Shown here one piece after another: positions 63,251 through 64,000 of a stretch of 64,000 bases of DNA. A program made the position numbers and the translations under genes. The stretch is from Halolamina pelagica. Its GTDB lineage: Archaea > Halobacteriota > Halobacteria > Halobacteriales > Haloferacaceae. The notes below the pieces were generated by a model. That model ran no database searches and was not told where the DNA came from. It saw only the letters and a list, made by a program, of their open reading frames with translations. The stretch covers positions 1,178,001 to 1,242,000 of the forward strand of contig NZ_LGUC01000001.1 of the NCBI RefSeq assembly GCF_001307315.1, given 5' to 3'. Position 1 is the first letter of the stretch; each line of letters opens with the position of its first letter.

Positions 63251-64000
63251 TACACCGCCACGTCGTCGAACCGGCCGTCGTAGGCGATGTGGTCGGGATG
63301 GGTGGGCTCGGTGCCCGAGAGGAACAGCCGATCGACCTTCCCCCACGAGTTCTCGTAGCCCAGGTGGGCGAACTCCGCGGCGTTCCAGAAGCGGTGGCGC
63401 GGGCCGGCGCGGTGGACTACCTGTCGGTCGGCGCCCGAGACGAGCGCCTCGACGAGATCGGCCTCGCTCTCGATATCGGCGTCGAACTCGGTCCAGGCTT
63501 CCCCGATGCTCCCGCGGAGATGCGCGTAGGAGGAGCCGAACGACGGCAGCCCGGCCTCCTCGATGATGCGTTTGGCCCGGCTGTTGACGTGTGGCGGCGA
63601 TTTGACGTTGTAGCTCTCGACGGCGTCGATGTGGTCGGCGTACGCCCGGATCTCGGGGCGGCCGAGGCTGACGTTCAGCAGCGTCGGGTGGGGGACACAG
63701 AGCGCGGCCTCCTGCTCGGCCAGCGTGGAGAGCGCCCCCTCGAAGGAGATGAAGTCCGGAACCGGCTCGGAGAGCCCGACTGCGAGCAGGTGCCGGCGAT
63801 TCTGCCAGTTGCCAGTGAAGATCTCTCTGGCTGGAACCACCAGCAGTTCGTCGTCGCTGTGGCGCTCGGCCTGCTCCCTGATCGCCGGCAGTCGCGTGAA
63901 GTGTGGGGCGTACACCAGCACGTCGATGCCACGGGCTTTCGCCCGCTCGACGACTCGCCCGTCGAGCATCTTGACGTGCATGTCGACTCGCGTCGGCGCC
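63247..64000 (-). CDS. PHP-domain (phosphoesterase-like) protein, 5' end cut by window
   Basis: At least 250 residues; the reading frame is open to the right edge. The frame before the first internal ATG reads TRVDMHVKMLDGR, which matches the metal-binding start of PHP proteins (D-x-H-x), so the true start is beyond 64000. Other metal-site histidines are in YAPHFTRLPAIRE and ALCVPHPTLLNV; AREIFTGNWQNRRHLLAVGL and SYAHLRGSIGEAWTEF complete the barrel. PHP proteins are phosphoesterases; the substrate is unknown. Confidence 0.8.
   Translation of the reverse strand, partial: APTRVDMHVKMLDGRVVERAKARGIDVLVYAPHFTRLPAIREQAERHSDDELLVVPAREIFTGNWQNRRHLLAVGLSEPVPDFISFEGALSTLAEQEAALCVPHPTLLNVSLGRPEIRAYADHIDAVESYNVKSPPHVNSRAKRIIEEAGLPSFGSSYAHLRGSIGEAWTEFDADIESEADLVEALVSGADRQVVHRAGPRHRFWNAAEFAHLGYENSWGKVDRLFLSGTEPTHPDHIAYDGRFDDVAVY

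Overview
The window is high-GC DNA with the features of a haloarchaeon (class Halobacteria). The predicted proteins are strongly acidic. The markers include a CetZ tubulin-like protein, AglB/AglJ N-glycosylation enzymes, the haloarchaeal semi-phosphorylative Entner-Doudoroff (spED) enzymes with GfcR, a PGF-CTERM surface protein, an intron-containing tRNA-Met, and leaderless promoters with a TATA element about 25-30 bases before the start codon. I cannot fix the genus. No transposase, integrase or CRISPR array was seen.

Layout. 1-5 kb: acyl-CoA metabolism (CitE-like lyase, MaoC hydratase, carboxyltransferase, 3-hydroxyacyl-CoA dehydrogenase). 5-8.7 kb: a helix-hairpin-helix protein with EAAW repeats, a CHAT (caspase-like) protease, a 42-residue membrane peptide and a ribbon-helix-helix regulator. 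8.7-22.4 kb: a surface-glycan locus with AglJ, two more glycosyltransferases, a flippase, four alkaline-phosphatase-superfamily proteins in tandem, the oligosaccharyltransferase AglB and a DUF368 lipid-phosphate translocase coupled to it. Then thrS and a class V aminotransferase. 25.7-39.2 kb: a sugar-uptake and glucose-catabolism cluster with a sugar ABC transporter, UspA, ROK kinase, TrmB-like regulator, KD(P)G aldolase, gluconate dehydratase, KDG kinase, GfcR, glucose dehydrogenase and a HAD phosphatase. TTAC/GTAA inverted repeats lie in several of its promoters. 39-50.6 kb: transporters, a PGF-CTERM protein, photolyase followed by a 73-bp tandem repeat, a DJ-1/PfpI protein, superoxide dismutase, an aldolase and the split tRNA-Met. 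50.6-60 kb: an eight-gene, tightly overlapping type IV pilus-like locus (secretion ATPase, TadC/PilC-like membrane protein, six haloarchaeal proteins of unknown function), divergent from CetZ. 60-64 kb: CinA-like amidase, an HNH nuclease, a membrane metal-dependent hydrolase and a PHP-domain protein cut by the window edge.

The main caution for users is that at least 21 breaks in reading frame occur in 17 otherwise conserved genes. In every case I checked, the frame is restored by adding one base to a short G or C run. This points to base undercalling in the assembly, not to mass gene decay. I therefore annotate these as single genes and give the position of each break.

The best leads for new biology are the AglB-DUF368 coupling (lipid carrier recycling in archaeal N-glycosylation), the tandem phosphatase/sulfatase-fold family with a shared C-terminal LGY end, the pilus-like locus with its giant DUF7286-type protein, the CHAT protease with a foreign-looking C-terminal part, and the nested-hairpin tandem repeat.
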